Assembly: GCA_001970955.1 (NCBI GenBank)
Contig: MPUH01000841.1
Span: 1 to 32,286, forward strand
Origin: Stentor coeruleus
Taxonomy: Eukaryota; Ciliophora; Heterotrichea; Heterotrichida; Stentoridae
DNA: 32,286 nt
Reading direction: 5' to 3'
Part shown: piece after piece, positions 20,998 through 31,273 of the stretch
Position numbering within the stretch: the stretch's first letter is position 1
How the letters are laid out: every line of letters starts with the position of its first letter
Program-made: the position numbers and the translations under genes
The notes under the pieces: generated by a model
The model's database searches: none
What the model saw: the letters and a program-made list of their open reading frames with translations, nothing else
What the model was told of the DNA's origin: nothing

Positions 20998-22089
20998 ATG
21001 AAGCTTTATCAAGTTGAAATAAGCCAAAATTCCATGTTAGACCTAAATGCATTTATAGCAATTGAAAACTCTTTCAAAAAGTTCTATAAAACTTCAAGTA
21101 TTCAACAAGTAACACTATACAATTACATCAATTCAAATATTCTTAAAAAATATATAGAATATTTTGACAATCATAATAAATCAATTGAAAAGCTTTGGGA
21201 ATTAAGTATTTCTAACATCCTCTGCATATATGAAAGGATTTTAAATGAAAATAATTCATGCATAAAAATTGTTAAAATAAGCGAAGAAAGCTTGAGAAAG
21301 TTAGAAACCAGCAGCGATTTGGTGCTTTTAAATCTTATTACAGTCAATTATCAAACAAAACTGATAGTTTTTTTATTATCTGAAAATTATCCTATAGTAT
21401 CCCTTCATGCCTTTCCTACAAGTTTTTGTGTTTATAATAAAAAATTTTCACTTAGTGGGATAATTTTAACTAAAGGTTCAGTTAATATAAGTCTTAGGCC
21501 TAAGAACTCAGTATGGAAAGTTAAAAACCCAATACAATTATCAAATAAATTAGAAACGTTTGATGATGCACTAAAAAGAAATATAAAAAGCGGGTTTATC
21601 CCTACTGCTTATTTTTATATGATTACTTCTTTAGAAAACCAAGATGAAAGACCTTCATTTTTAAATTTAGAGCGTTTATCATCATGTAATCAAAAGTATG
21701 ATGATCAAAATTACTTAAAAACAAAATGTCATTCACAAATGGTAATTAAAGAAAAAATTTTAAAAGCTATGGAAAATGATGAAAGTTTGAATGCCTATAA
21801 AAAACGAACTCCTGTTAAAACAATTAATGAAAGAAATGCGTATATAGCTGAGAATATAAAAGAAAAAAATTTTAGGAAGTCTGAAGGTGCAGCTCAAGCT
21901 ATGATAAAGGCAAAAGCGCAGGGGCCTCCTAAATTAGTTCTAAAAAATGTTTCTCAGCAGGGCCCTCGTCAGCTTTCGATAATTAAACCATCAGTAACAT
22001 CAACTAATATTTTAGAAACTAAGTCGAATGATAAGAAAATACAAATTGAAGAAGAAAAAACATCAGCTTCAACAAGATATTTGAATTAG
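20998..22089 (+). CDS. Hypothetical protein, 363 residues
   Basis: Single exon, stop TAG, with no recognised family. Residues ~1-205 look globular and alternate helix and strand (for example DLVLLNLITVNYQTKLIVFLL and FPTSFCVYNKKFSLSGIILT). Residues ~205-363 are polar and basic, rich in Lys, Asn, Ser and Gln, probably disordered, including a KSEGAAQAMIKAKAQGPPKL stretch. There is no signal peptide, membrane segment or zinc motif. Evidence that it is real: length, A/C-rich 5' flank and even codon use. Its 3' end is near the duplicated block at 22106, but the coding region is not affected. Confidence 0.75.
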   Translation: MKLYQVEISQNSMLDLNAFIAIENSFKKFYKTSSIQQVTLYNYINSNILKKYIEYFDNHNKSIEKLWELSISNILCIYERILNENNSCIKIVKISEESLRKLETSSDLVLLNLITVNYQTKLIVFLLSENYPIVSLHAFPTSFCVYNKKFSLSGIILTKGSVNISLRPKNSVWKVKNPIQLSNKLETFDDALKRNIKSGFIPTAYFYMITSLENQDERPSFLNLERLSSCNQKYDDQNYLKTKCHSQMVIKEKILKAMENDESLNAYKKRTPVKTINERNAYIAENIKEKNFRKSEGAAQAMIKAKAQGPPKLVLKNVSQQGPRQLSIIKPSVTSTNILETKSNDKKIQIEEEKTSASTRYLN

Positions 22090-22105
22090 TTTAATTATAA
22101 TTATT

Positions 22106-22486
22106 AGAAGTATTTTCTTAAAGTATATATAAACAATAAAGTTTCTTATATAAGTTTGATACACAAAATATATACAAAAATTATTATTTCTTAGCAAAAA
22201 ATGAAGTAAAAGCTTCATGATCAAATGGTCTTTTAGAAACACTACTATTTGGGACAATATTTCTAAATCCCCCTCTTGGTGTAGAGTATTTAAATTNAGA
22301 AGTATTTTCTTAAAGTATATATAAACAATAAAGTTTCTTATAAGTTTGATACAAAAAATATATACAAAAATTATTATTTCTTAGCAAAAAATGAAGTAAA
22401 AGCTTCATGATCAAATGGTCTCTTAGAAACACTACTATTTGGGACAATATTTCTAAATCCCCCTCTTGGTGTAGAGTATTTAAATT
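22106..22486 (-). repeat. About 190-bp near-identical duplication around an N, carrying the 3' end of the Zip3-like gene
   Basis: Copy 1 (22106-22296) and copy 2 (22298-22486) flank an N at 22297. They differ by a 2-bp indel (tatataagtt versus tataagtt), cacaaaa versus caaaaaa, and a T/C change (ggtctttta versus ggtctctta). Copy 1 repeats the last ~35 codons of the gene at 22374-22922. The differences suggest two haplotypes whose contig ends overlap and were not merged. Confidence 0.88.
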
Positions 22487-22922
22487 CATCTAATCCTGAT
22501 AAATTTTGTGTTGTATCTTTAATCTCATAAGGTGCTTGAGAACTTTTAATTCTTCTTTTAAGTTCCTCATTTTCTACTAATAAATTTTGGTTTTTTGAAC
22601 TAAGTGTTTTATGAAGTTGCTTTTGTTGATGAGATTTGATTTCTAAAGTGCTATAGAGCATCCCAAAAGTATTGTTGATAAGATTATTAACTTTTTCTAG
22701 TAACCCTTCTTGTGCTTTTTTCATTATATGCAAAAAGTCTAACGACAAATATTTTAATTCATCAGAGTTTCCTTGAGTCAGATCAGTATAAGCTCCAGTT
22801 CCACCACAAGGGCATATTTCTTTAACTTTGCTTTTGCATTCTTCGCAATAAAAACATTTACAGTAACGAATATACCTTGGTTTATGTGATAAACAAAGCG
22901 TACACACAATATCAATATTCAT
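22374..22922 (-). CDS. RING plus coiled-coil protein, Zip3/RNF212/HEI10-like
   Basis: Single exon, 182 residues, stop TAA. A compact N-terminal RING uses Cys 7, 10, 21, 23, 26, 29, 37 and 39: C-x2-C-x10-CxC-x2-C-x2-C-x7-CxC. It lacks the usual central His (Cys 23 sits there) and ends in CxC rather than CxxC. A helical and coiled-coil region (~residues 55-128, KNQNLLVENEELKRR) and a Ser/basic C-terminus with TPRGGFRNI follow. This small RING, coiled coil, basic tail layout is that of meiotic SUMO/ubiquitin ligases Zip3/RNF212/HEI10, which stabilise crossover sites. RNF212-type proteins have the same RING-then-coil spacing. The assignment is by architecture and may be wrong. The gene's 3' end is duplicated on its downstream side (copy 1 at 22106-22296) by an assembly artefact. 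Confidence 0.6.
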   Translation of the reverse strand: MNIDIVCTLCLSHKPRYIRYCKCFYCEECKSKVKEICPCGGTGAYTDLTQGNSDELKYLSLDFLHIMKKAQEGLLEKVNNLINNTFGMLYSTLEIKSHQQKQLHKTLSSKNQNLLVENEELKRRIKSSQAPYEIKDTTQNLSGLDEFKYSTPRGGFRNIVPNSSVSKRPFDHEAFTSFFAKK

Positions 22923-23105
22923 TTTTTAATATATTTTAGCCGATAAGTTGAATAAATTTTTATATTCTCATTATATTGTAAGCATAAGAAATATACCATC
23001 TATTTCCCAAATCAATCAAAACAACCAAATTTCCTTTCATTTAAATCCTTATCACCCTACTTTTACCATTAAATAAACCTAAATTATATATAAATATATA
23101 ACGAT
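22923..23105 (-). other. Short intergenic region, no gene seen
   Basis: A 183-bp A/C/T-rich spacer between two minus-strand genes, the 5' flank of the RING gene and 3' flank of the next one. No feature was recognised. Confidence 0.5.
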
Positions 23106-23987
23106 TTATTTTATAATCAAGCGATTATCCGTACGTTTTGGCTTACGAAGATAAAACTCTCCTACTTTGCTTAAAACTCTCATCTTTCTTCTTATAACAT
23201 GTTTTGGATAATCCACAGGAATAGATGGTATCAAATCTAAAGCAGCAGTTTTATTACTAGGATCTCTATAATTACTTCTAAACATTCCTTGTTGAAGTTT
23301 AGTTTCATCATTATTCTGTGATAAATTAAGTTCAGTCATACTAGCATATAAATTTTTTACCCTATCATCACAATTCATTTCTGAACTAGTTAAATAAAAA
23401 CTCATATCAAGAAGTAAATCATCAATATTGTCTTTATTTAAAATACCTAATTCACTTTCCATAGTGTTTTTTATCTGTTTAACTTTGATATTCTTTAATG
23501 ATACTGGTTTTGAAGGTATAAGTTTGTGTGAGCGCATAATAAACGAGTATATTTGATAACATTGATAACATACTTTAAAAGGCTGATAATATTTGACTGG
23601 AGTTTTCTTACCTTGTTTTTGTAAATCTTCAATATCGCTTTTTGTGATAAGGTTCTTGTTTGTGAGTACTTGAGAAAGTTCGAAGTCTTCAGCTTTTTGT
23701 ATGAGTTTTTTCCCTAGTAATATGCAATTATATGGGATTAAATAAGCAATTTCTTGATTTTTTTGTTTTTCTCGTGCTTTTACTAAGTAATCTAATGTCA
23801 TGTCTAGTTTGATTAGCGTTGTTTCTTTGTCACCTGTTGAATTATATGCTTTTTTAACTTTGTTTAGCTATATAGGTTATACTAAAATATCATAATCCAC
23901 ATCGCTATCTAAATGCTCATGCTCTTTGAGAAATGTACAGAAATCTCCTTGGCATGTAAGTGTTTTCAGATATTTTCTTTTATTCAT
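23106..23987 (-). CDS. Two-exon hypothetical protein with CxxC motif
   Basis: Exons 23987-23883 (35 codons, starting MNKRKYLKTL) and 23867-23106, joined across the 15-nt intron GTATAACCTATATAG (23882-23868, phase 0). The spliced protein is 288 residues, ending in TAA. The first exon is too short to appear as an ORF, so a simple call starts 57 residues late. A stretch KYYQPFKVCYQCYQIYSFI (CxxC within it) near residue 130 is the most conserved-looking part and reminds me of domains in protist axonemal or uncharacterised proteins, but I cannot name the family. The C-terminus is basic, rich in Lys and Arg. No signal peptide or membrane segment. The intron, with A at position 10, is the main evidence for the extended model. 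Confidence 0.78.
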
Positions 23988-24370
23988 AATAATATTTCTG
24001 ACAAACATTAAAATTTATATGAAATTTTTTACTTTTACGAATAAATTAGGAATTTATTTGGAATAGATTATTAGGTTTCGGTTTTTTGATACAAGGGCTA
24101 TTAAGATTTTTGCGTATAGAAATTATGAGAAATTAGTTGGGTTTTTTATAGTGGAAAATAGGAATTAGGCAGTTGTTTTTGAAGGATTTTCGCAATGATA
24201 AATTTATAAATAAGTTATTATTTATGTAGTTATGAAGAATTAAATATACTTTGAATATATATTTTAATTTTTGAAGATACTGATAATTATTACTTATATT
24301 TGAATTCAATAAAATTGGCTCCAAATGCAATAAAACATATTAAAAACCATAAAAAAGCAAGACAAAATAA
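23988..24370 (-). other. Intergenic, no gene seen
   Basis: A 383-bp AT-rich stretch between the two-exon gene and the Hsp70 relic. An open frame of 65 codons at 24133-24330 (-) looks like chance: it is low-complexity, Asn/Ile/Leu-rich and without motif. Confidence 0.5.
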
Positions 24371-25800
24371 CTAATTAAATTCATTTTTACTAAGAATTTC
24401 CCCTTGCACAGCAGCTTCATACGCTACAGCTTCACTTAGATTTGCAGTATCGCATAATTCTTTTCCATCAAAAAATTCTTGAAGAAGCTGTTTGATTTTA
24501 GGTATACGACTTGACTCACATACAAGGACAATTTCATGTATTTGATTATTAGTTAAAGATGTATCTCTAAGAACTCTTTCTACTGGATTCATACACTCTA
24601 TAAAATAGTCCATATTTAGTTCTTCAAATTTATCACGAGTCATTGAAGTTGAATAATCACAACCTTCAGCTAGAGAATCAAGTTCAATACTAGCTTGTGA
24701 TACTAAATAAATAAACCTTTTAACTCTTTCACATGTAGTTCTTAGTCTTTTAAGGGTTCCATTATTATTCATGATTTTAACACCACTTTTTCTTTCAAAA
24801 TCTTTAGGACAATATTCAACCATTCTGTTGTCAAAGTTCTTGCCACCCAAGTGTGTATTACTTGATGCTCCAATAACTTTAAAAGTTTTTTCTTCGATAG
24901 CTAAGATTGAAACATCTAAAGTACCGCCACCTAAGTCAAAAATCATGATAATAGTTTCATCTGAGATATTCTTGTCATATCCATATGCAATTACTGCTGC
25001 AGTAGATTCATTTATAATACGTTTCACGTCAAGACATGATATAGTTCCTGCATCTTATAATAATATATTTTGTGATAAATATTTCTATTTGAACTAATAA
25101 AAGTTGTTATGAAGCATATATTACTCGATATAGTCATAGTTTTTTTATTAATTAAATTGTGTGATTATATCGATATAAAACTTTAGTTATAACAACAATT
25201 TTTTAATTATTTTTATTCTTACAGCTTTAGCTGCTTGTCTTTGTGAGTTGTTAAAGTATGCTGGAACTGTTATAGCAGCATACCGAATTACTCTACCAAG
25301 GTATGCTTCTGCTATTTCCTTCATTCTAATCAATACCATAGCTGAGATTTCTTCAGCATAAAAAGTTTTTTCCCTCACTTTTAAACTGAACCACAATTTT
25401 CGGCCAATCATCTAAACTTCTTATAACTCTAAAAGGCCAAAGTTTCATATCTGCTTGTACAGTTGGATCATCAAGAATCCTCCCTATAAGTCTTTTATAA
25501 TCAAAAACAGTTTCTGATTGCTTGATTTTTCGCATCATCTCCGATAATCCTTTTTGTATCTGTAAATGCTATATAGCTTGGTGTTTTTTTTTTATTTCCA
25601 AGTACATTTGGTATAATTTCCATCTTTGATTAGTATGGAAAATATATAAACATCACGATATTTTTATTTTTTTATTATTTTATTTGTAATTTTAATTAGA
25701 TAAAGGATTTTAATATAAACACCTTACCATCATTCCATACTCCAACACAGCTGTAAGATGTTCCAACATCAATTCCGATGCAAGATTCAAATATTGACAT
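24371..25800 (-). pseudogene. Broken, truncated Hsp70 (ATPase domain only)
   Basis: Reading down the minus strand, the Hsp70 order is ESCIGIDVGTSYSCVGVWNDGK (25800-25723), a 99-bp insertion (25722-25624), then MEIIPNVLG and [22 protein letters not shown] frame change and short deletion follow (about 25525-25545) before [22 protein letters not shown] and WPFRVI. Next is a one-base frameshift in an A run (about 25366-25371) before [12 protein letters not shown] and [15 protein letters not shown], then a ~170-bp insertion (about 25054-25222). The frame then resumes with DAGTISCLDVKRIINESTAA, GGGTLDVS, LGGKNFDNRMV and FEELNMDYF. The copy ends at a TAG after AVAYEAAVQGEIL. The substrate-binding domain is absent and the highly conserved VLVGGSTRIPK has become VLVCESSRIPK. 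Two insertions, two frame changes and truncation make a non-functional relic, unless several sequencing errors and unusual long introns are assumed. Confidence 0.85.
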
Positions 25801-26773
25801 TTAATAAAGGCCATAAATGAAACTATTTTGTAACAAAGTATCAAAATGTTTTTAGATTTTTTATTAAAATAAACTTTTTTAAGGAGTTATTAAGTTACCA
25901 ATCAGTTTTATAAGGGAGTTATATGAAAATACTTAATAAAAAAGTATTTTTAGAACTTGTGAAAAAAATAAACCTAAATGGTTTAATATTAATATAAATG
26001 CCTAAGGATTTAAATATAATTTTATGATGTTATCATACTTAAAGTCTTAATCAAAAAAGTTTATAAGTCTTAGTAAAAATATTTGAGCACCCTTAGGGTT
26101 TGCCACTAAAAGTTCATATAAATTTATTAAAATATCTTAAAACTATTTGTTTTATTGCAAAATAAGAACTTAAAATTTTATCAGGAAATACTAAAAATAT
26201 ATATATATTCTCGACAAATACCTTTAAAAATATAATAGACTTTTTATCCTCGTACTGAGTTATCTTAAAAAAAAATACATATAAATTTACTATTAAGTCT
26301 TGAATTTCCTTTTGGTGCTTATCTTTTTTCTTGCTTATTTTAACCCTGAGATTTTTTGTGGATTTTTATAAGCTAATAATATTTTTTTAATTTGCTAGGC
26401 TTTTTGATGAGTTTCTGTTTGGCATTGAAGATCTTTGTTTTTTATTATTCTCTCGAATTATACTTCAAATTTGCTGGAGCTTCATAATGATAGTAAATTA
26501 GTATTTCAATCTAATTGATTTTTCCAAGATATAAGAAAAATTGGATGAATTTTAAATCCGCTAATGAAAATCATCAAAACATATATTTGTTTCAAAAATA
26601 AAACCCTGATTTGATAGGTTATTTTTGATTAAACCTATTATTATTATTTTAAAACCTATCTAATTATTTTATGATTATATAGTATTTCTTATGTTTTATC
26701 CTATATTATTTTTATATTAAATTTCTTTTTAATTTTGGTATTATAATCAACTATTAGAATAAACATAAGCATC
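25801..26773 (-). other. Intergenic, no gene seen
   Basis: A 973-bp AT-rich region upstream of the Hsp70 relic and downstream of the small 26774-27010 gene. I saw no ORF above background, no RNA gene and no repeat. The composition switch seen elsewhere is weak here. Confidence 0.55.
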
Positions 26774-27010
26774 TTAAAAAATGTAATTTAATGTATATAA
26801 TATAAAATATACTAATATCATTCTTGAATAACTATCTTCCAGATTTACTTTCTTTGGGCAGTACCGTAATGCTTTTGAGGCTTCAGTGTCCCAGGGTCGA
26901 TTCCAGTCAGAACCTGGCTGGTAATCTTGCTGTGAGCCGAATGCTCGAGCAGAAGGTATTGTGAAGTCTTCATTCCTGAATTCCTTACTCTCTGTTTTAG
27001 GTTGCGCCAT
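26774..27010 (-). CDS. Small hypothetical protein, 78 residues
   Basis: Single ORF, stop TAA. Residues 1-63 are polar and distinctive (SDWNRPWDTEASKALRYCPKK) and have locally higher GC than the surroundings, which suggests real coding sequence. The last ~14 residues are a hydrophobic ILVYFILYTLNYIF run that looks more like AT-rich noncoding sequence read through. The true last exon may differ, but no 15-nt intron fits. Family not recognised. Confidence 0.55.
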   Translation of the reverse strand: MAQPKTESKEFRNEDFTIPSARAFGSQQDYQPGSDWNRPWDTEASKALRYCPKKVNLEDSYSRMILVYFILYTLNYIF

Positions 27011-27206
27011 TAAACAAACTATATAGAATAACTATCTATAGTATGAATAATAGTCAAAATAATAGCATTTTTCTTTTTCTAACAAAAGTCTTATAATATA
27101 ATCCTAAGCCTAACGAATTATATTTCATTTTCATATAGACTATTAATTTTAAATAATTCCCATATTATATCTTGTTTTTGTATTATCAGTTAGAAGATAT
27201 TAAAAT

Positions 27207-27629
27207 ATGAGTTTATTAACGAACTTTATCCTAGCTTTAGTTTTTGTCACAGCTGAAGACTTATTAGACCCAAGCGAAGATATACTAAAAAAAGAACCTC
27301 TAAAGGTTCAAAATCCTATAAAAGTCGAGATTCAAGGTTTTTACGATGTTATTTACGTCAATTCATTACCCTTATGGCCACAATCAGATGATTCAAATAA
27401 ACCTTGTGGAATTACAGAAAGCGCCGATGGATATGAAGCTATTCTAACAAAGCCTGATTCATCCAAAGCTAAAACTCAATCTTATTCTATATCTTATCAA
27501 CAACAAGCTAAAAAAAATAAAATCTCAGTTTTAAGCGAAAAATTCTTCCCAGCACAGGTACTTGANAATAAAATCTCAGTTTTAAGCGAAAAATTCTTCC
27601 CAGCACAGGTACTTGAATTTGATTCTTAA
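27207..27629 (+). CDS. Small secreted-type hypothetical protein (123 residues after artefact removal)
   Basis: The frame runs from the ATG at 27207 to a TAA at 27627-27629. It contains a 51-base artefact (N plus a 50-bp repeat) that adds 17 false residues in frame; removing one copy leaves 123 residues. Residues 1-17 (MSLLTNFILALVFVTAE) look like a cleavable signal peptide. The rest is hydrophilic, with a single Cys and no second membrane segment, so a secreted or lumenal protein is likely. The upstream composition is only weakly A/C-rich. Family not recognised. The ending EFDS is as read and was not confirmed against a homologue. Confidence 0.65.
   Translation: MSLLTNFILALVFVTAEDLLDPSEDILKKEPLKVQNPIKVEIQGFYDVIYVNSLPLWPQSDDSNKPCGITESADGYEAILTKPDSSKAKTQSYSISYQQQAKKNKISVLSEKFFPAQVLXNKISVLSEKFFPAQVLEFDS
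27516..27616 (+). repeat. 50-bp exact duplication around an N inside the 27207 gene
   Basis: Positions 27516-27565 equal 27567-27616, with an N at 27566. N plus one copy is 51 bases (17 codons), so the frame is kept but the protein gains a false repeat of KISVLSEKFFPAQVL. Confidence 0.92.
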
Positions 27630-28340
27630 CAGATATTTAAAATCCAATAATTTTATATGCTTGTATATGTTGTTATTCATAAATATTTCTATAATGATTT
27701 TATATAATAGTTCAAGTAAAAAATATACGTCGAAAATTTTGAAGGTTTTGTTTTGTATATTGTCATATTACTAGAACTTCTGTATTTTTTCAATACTTTT
27801 AAGACATTAGCTTATGCTGGGTTTAAATAGATACTAATAAGAGATTAAAAAAAAAATTATGCACAACTAAGGCAATGCTTGCTGAGATAATGATAAATAA
27901 TCATGATTTTAGATGAGAATTAGAGAATTTTATTTTAGGAAAATAATAAATATGGTTTGGGTATTGAAAAAGTTTTTATATAGGAGTATGATATGTGGAG
28001 ATTTTAAGATATTATTATTGGAGTTGTGTGTTGGATTATTAGACATAATGATTTTATGAGTTTTATATTATAATTTTTATGATAATAGTGAAGTGTAAAT
28101 AGATTTTAATGTTTAAGATATAAAGGCATTAGGTTAAGTTTAAATTATAGGATTTATTATTAAAGGGATTTTAAAGGAAAAGTTGGGAAATATATTTTGA
28201 ATTTTACATTAGGAAATTATGTAGAGAAACCTACTTTTGCGATTTTTGAGAATGAAAGTTTGAAAATATTGAATTATATTGATTGCAGGTAAATCATATT
28301 ATTATAATTCACATATATAAACTAACTCTAAGTTAGTTAA
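27630..28340 (+). other. Intergenic, no gene seen
   Basis: A 711-bp spacer before the carboxypeptidase gene. It is G/T/A-rich through about 28290, with only a short A/C-rich stretch just before the ATG, so it departs from the usual 5' flank pattern. A poly-A tract lies at about 27848-27856. No ORF. Confidence 0.55.
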
Positions 28341-30866
28341 ATGGAAAGTTTACCAAGTTTAAGCGTAAGTCCTATAAGCCTATATAAAAAAGCTGAAAAG
28401 GCCCATTTTCTCGATGAGCTTCCTCCACCAGTTCCTTTAATAAACAAAACCTTTCGAGCTTCCAAGCCTGCAATCCATACCGGCAATCACGCATTTTTGT
28501 AAACTTTATTCAGAGAACCTAAACAATTCATCGGCAGAGAAATAATATCTAAAATCGCTAAATACGAACCATATCCTATTCAAGAATTCCCATCAGAAAC
28601 TAAATTTTCCCAGCTTTTTACTAAAGAAAACCTAGTCTATTTGCGTGATGAAAAATTCCTTGACCCATCTATTTTTAACCGAAACCAATATAATCTTTCT
28701 CATATATTCAAGCATTCAAGGCACTTTGAAGATTTTAAAAGTAACAGAAACAACATGTGTAATGATAAAACTGTTAAAGAATTTGATGATGAAAAAACGA
28801 CTTCCTATGAAAATTTAATGTTTGAGTCTAGGTTTGAAAGCGGTAATTTATCAATGGCAAGTAAAATATCAGAAACTGAATACAATCTTTTATTACAACA
28901 AGACACAAACTCATACGGTAACACCCAATGGTTTTTTTTCCAAGTTTCAAACATGAAATCACATACAAAATACAAGTTTAATATTTTGAATTACAGCAAA
29001 AAGCATTCTCTTTATCAAGAAGGTATGCAAGTTTGTATATATTCTCAAAGAAATTTCGATAAAAACAACGAAGGGTGGTATAGAGGAGGTGATAAAATAA
29101 CATACTCATCTAACAAAATCTTCAAAAACCCTCTTAAAACATATTCTACAATGTCTTTTGAATATACTTTTAATTTTACTGATGATTTTGTGTATTTCGC
29201 ATATGCTATTCCATATACATATACAGATCTACTAACTCTTCTTGATAGTTATGATAAAAACCCATCTTTGACGAATATTCTTATAAGAAAACCATTATGT
29301 CAAACATTAACTGGGAATACAGTATATTATTTAACTATAACAAACCCTGGAACCCGTGATGAGATTCTCCATAAAAAAGCTGTAATTCTTCTAGCACGTG
29401 TACACCCTGGGGAAACAGTTTCTTCACATGCAATGCATAATATTTTAAACTTTCTTATCAGTTCCAGTACAGAAGCTCACTTTCTCCGTAACCGGTATAT
29501 TTTCAAAATAATCCCTATGATAAATCCTGATGGGGTTATAAATGGGAATTATCGATGTAGTCTTTTAGGTGTAGATCTTAACCGTAGATGGAAACACCCA
29601 GATATGCATATGCACCCTGAGATTTTTTATAGCAAAAAACTTATTGAGTCTATTCATAAAAAGTACAAAATAGCTCTTATTGGTGATTTACATGGACATT
29701 CAATAAAAAAAAACATATTTTTATATGGATGTAACTATATAAATATGCCTCATAGATGTAAACTTTTCCCATATTATTTATCTAAAAACAGCAATTTTAT
29801 ATCTTTTGCTGACTGTAGGTTTTCAATACATAAAAATAAAGAAAAAACTTTAAGAGTTGCTTTATTTAGGGAACTTAAAATACCTACTGTTTTTACTATT
29901 GAAATATCGTTTTGTGGAAGTAATTTTGCTAGATATAAGAATATGCAATATACGTGTAAAGCGATAAGAGAATTTGCTGATGAGTTTTGTAAAGGGCTTA
30001 TGGGATTAGATGATTGTTTGACTGTACCTAAGAAACTTGATGAGATTATGTTTGATTTTGGCCATAATAGAGGGATTTCATTGAATTCAGAATGCTCTGC
30101 GGTTAGCTCTGGGTCTTATTCGACTGTTGTGAAAAACACAAGATGTGATAATTTTTCTAATATTTTTAAAGAGTTTATTTGCAATAAAGAACTCCTTACT
30201 ACTGGAGAAATTGAAGATGATGGCTCGGATAGTGATCCATCTGAAGATAATGCTGTAGAAGAATATATTATAAAAGAGTTTAAAGATAAAAACAAGGGGA
30301 AAAATAAAAAAATCCCTGTAGCCTCTGTGAGTTCTAAAGCGTTATCAAAGCCAAAGTGCAAAAAGTGTGGCAAAAATGATTTTCCTGACCATATTTGCAT
30401 ACCAAATTCAGGGAAAAAACAGGTAAGCCAGGTAAATCAGATAAATCAGATAAAAAATATTAATATTATTACGAAAATAACAAAAAACAAAGAAGAAACT
30501 CATAAAAAAAGGATTTTATATACACAAACACCTGGGGCGATATACCAACCAATAGGGAAATTTAAAAGTGAAAACCATCAAGTTGTAACAAAAGATTATA
30601 ATAGTATTTCTGAGAAAATTAATAGCACTTTTATTGAAAAAGCTAATGAGAAAACATTTGTTGGTTTAGGATTGGTTAGTAAGTCCCCAATTGCTGATGG
30701 GAGAGGGGTGTTGTTTAGAGAGCGGAGTTATGATAAAGTGTTTGATCAGATACAGAAATCATTTACTCCACTGCCTGGAGTACATTTGATAGGGATTGTT
30801 GAAGGTATTTCATGCAATTTGGCTAGTGGGAGGTCGAAGAAGAGTCTGTCTAAAAATTATAAATAG
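28341..30866 (+). CDS. Cytosolic carboxypeptidase (CCP/AGBL, M14), tubulin deglutamylase
   Basis: Two exons, 28341-28498 and 28514-30866, joined across the 15-nt intron GTAAACTTTATTCAG (phase 2). The spliced protein is 836 residues; without the intron the first 95 are lost. It has the CCP N-domain (WFFFQVSN, EGMQVCIYS, YFAYAIPYTYTDL) and then the M14 zinc peptidase: HPGE (350-353) and His 446 of GDLHGHS as zinc ligands, INPDGV and GVDLNRRW for the substrate carboxylate, and Glu 516 in FTIEISFCGS as the general base. All catalytic residues are present. CCPs trim glutamate side chains or C-terminal residues from tubulin, adjusting ciliary and cytoplasmic microtubules; this one is nearest the AGBL2/3 type by FCGS context. 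The C-terminal ~200 residues are an extension with an acidic stretch and a possible zinc knuckle (CKKC...HIC, about 668-681). Confidence 0.94.
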
Positions 30867-31273
30867 CTTAAATTGAGTTAATAAAATCTAACTGATAACT
30901 AAAAATCAATATATAATTATAGTATTTAATATTATCCAAACATAAAAATATTACACCATCATAAAATTATTATCAATATTCGATGATTTTTAATATATTA
31001 TAATAAGAGAAGGAATATCATCTAATGTTAATAAGTAACTAAATTAGCCTAATACTAAATATGGAAAATAGATTGCCCTTAAGGATACTTTTGATATTTT
31101 ACGCATTTTTACAATATAAATTTCACCTTGGATTTGGAGGATATTTTATTACAGTATAATGATAAAGACAAAGGCAAATATTAAAATTTGATATAGATTT
31201 TAAGTTAATATCAACACTAAACTATAACATCATAAACATTAATTTGTATAAGAAAAATTAAAAATACTAATTC
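30867..31273. other. Convergent intergenic region, no gene seen
   Basis: A 407-bp AT-rich spacer between the CCP gene (+) and the gene ending at 31274 (-). No ORF or repeat was seen and the composition switch is weak. Confidence 0.55.

Noticed and set aside
22069..22257. Minus-strand ORF of 62 codons
   Set aside because: It lies mainly in the duplicated copy of the RING gene's 3' end and is not a separate gene.
24133..24330. Minus-strand ORF of 65 codons
   Set aside because: Low-complexity, AT-rich, no motif, and it sits in the flank of the Hsp70 relic.
26880..26940. GGTCGATTCC stretch that resembles a tRNA T-arm
   Set aside because: It falls inside the small coding frame 26774-27010, and no cloverleaf partner arms were found.
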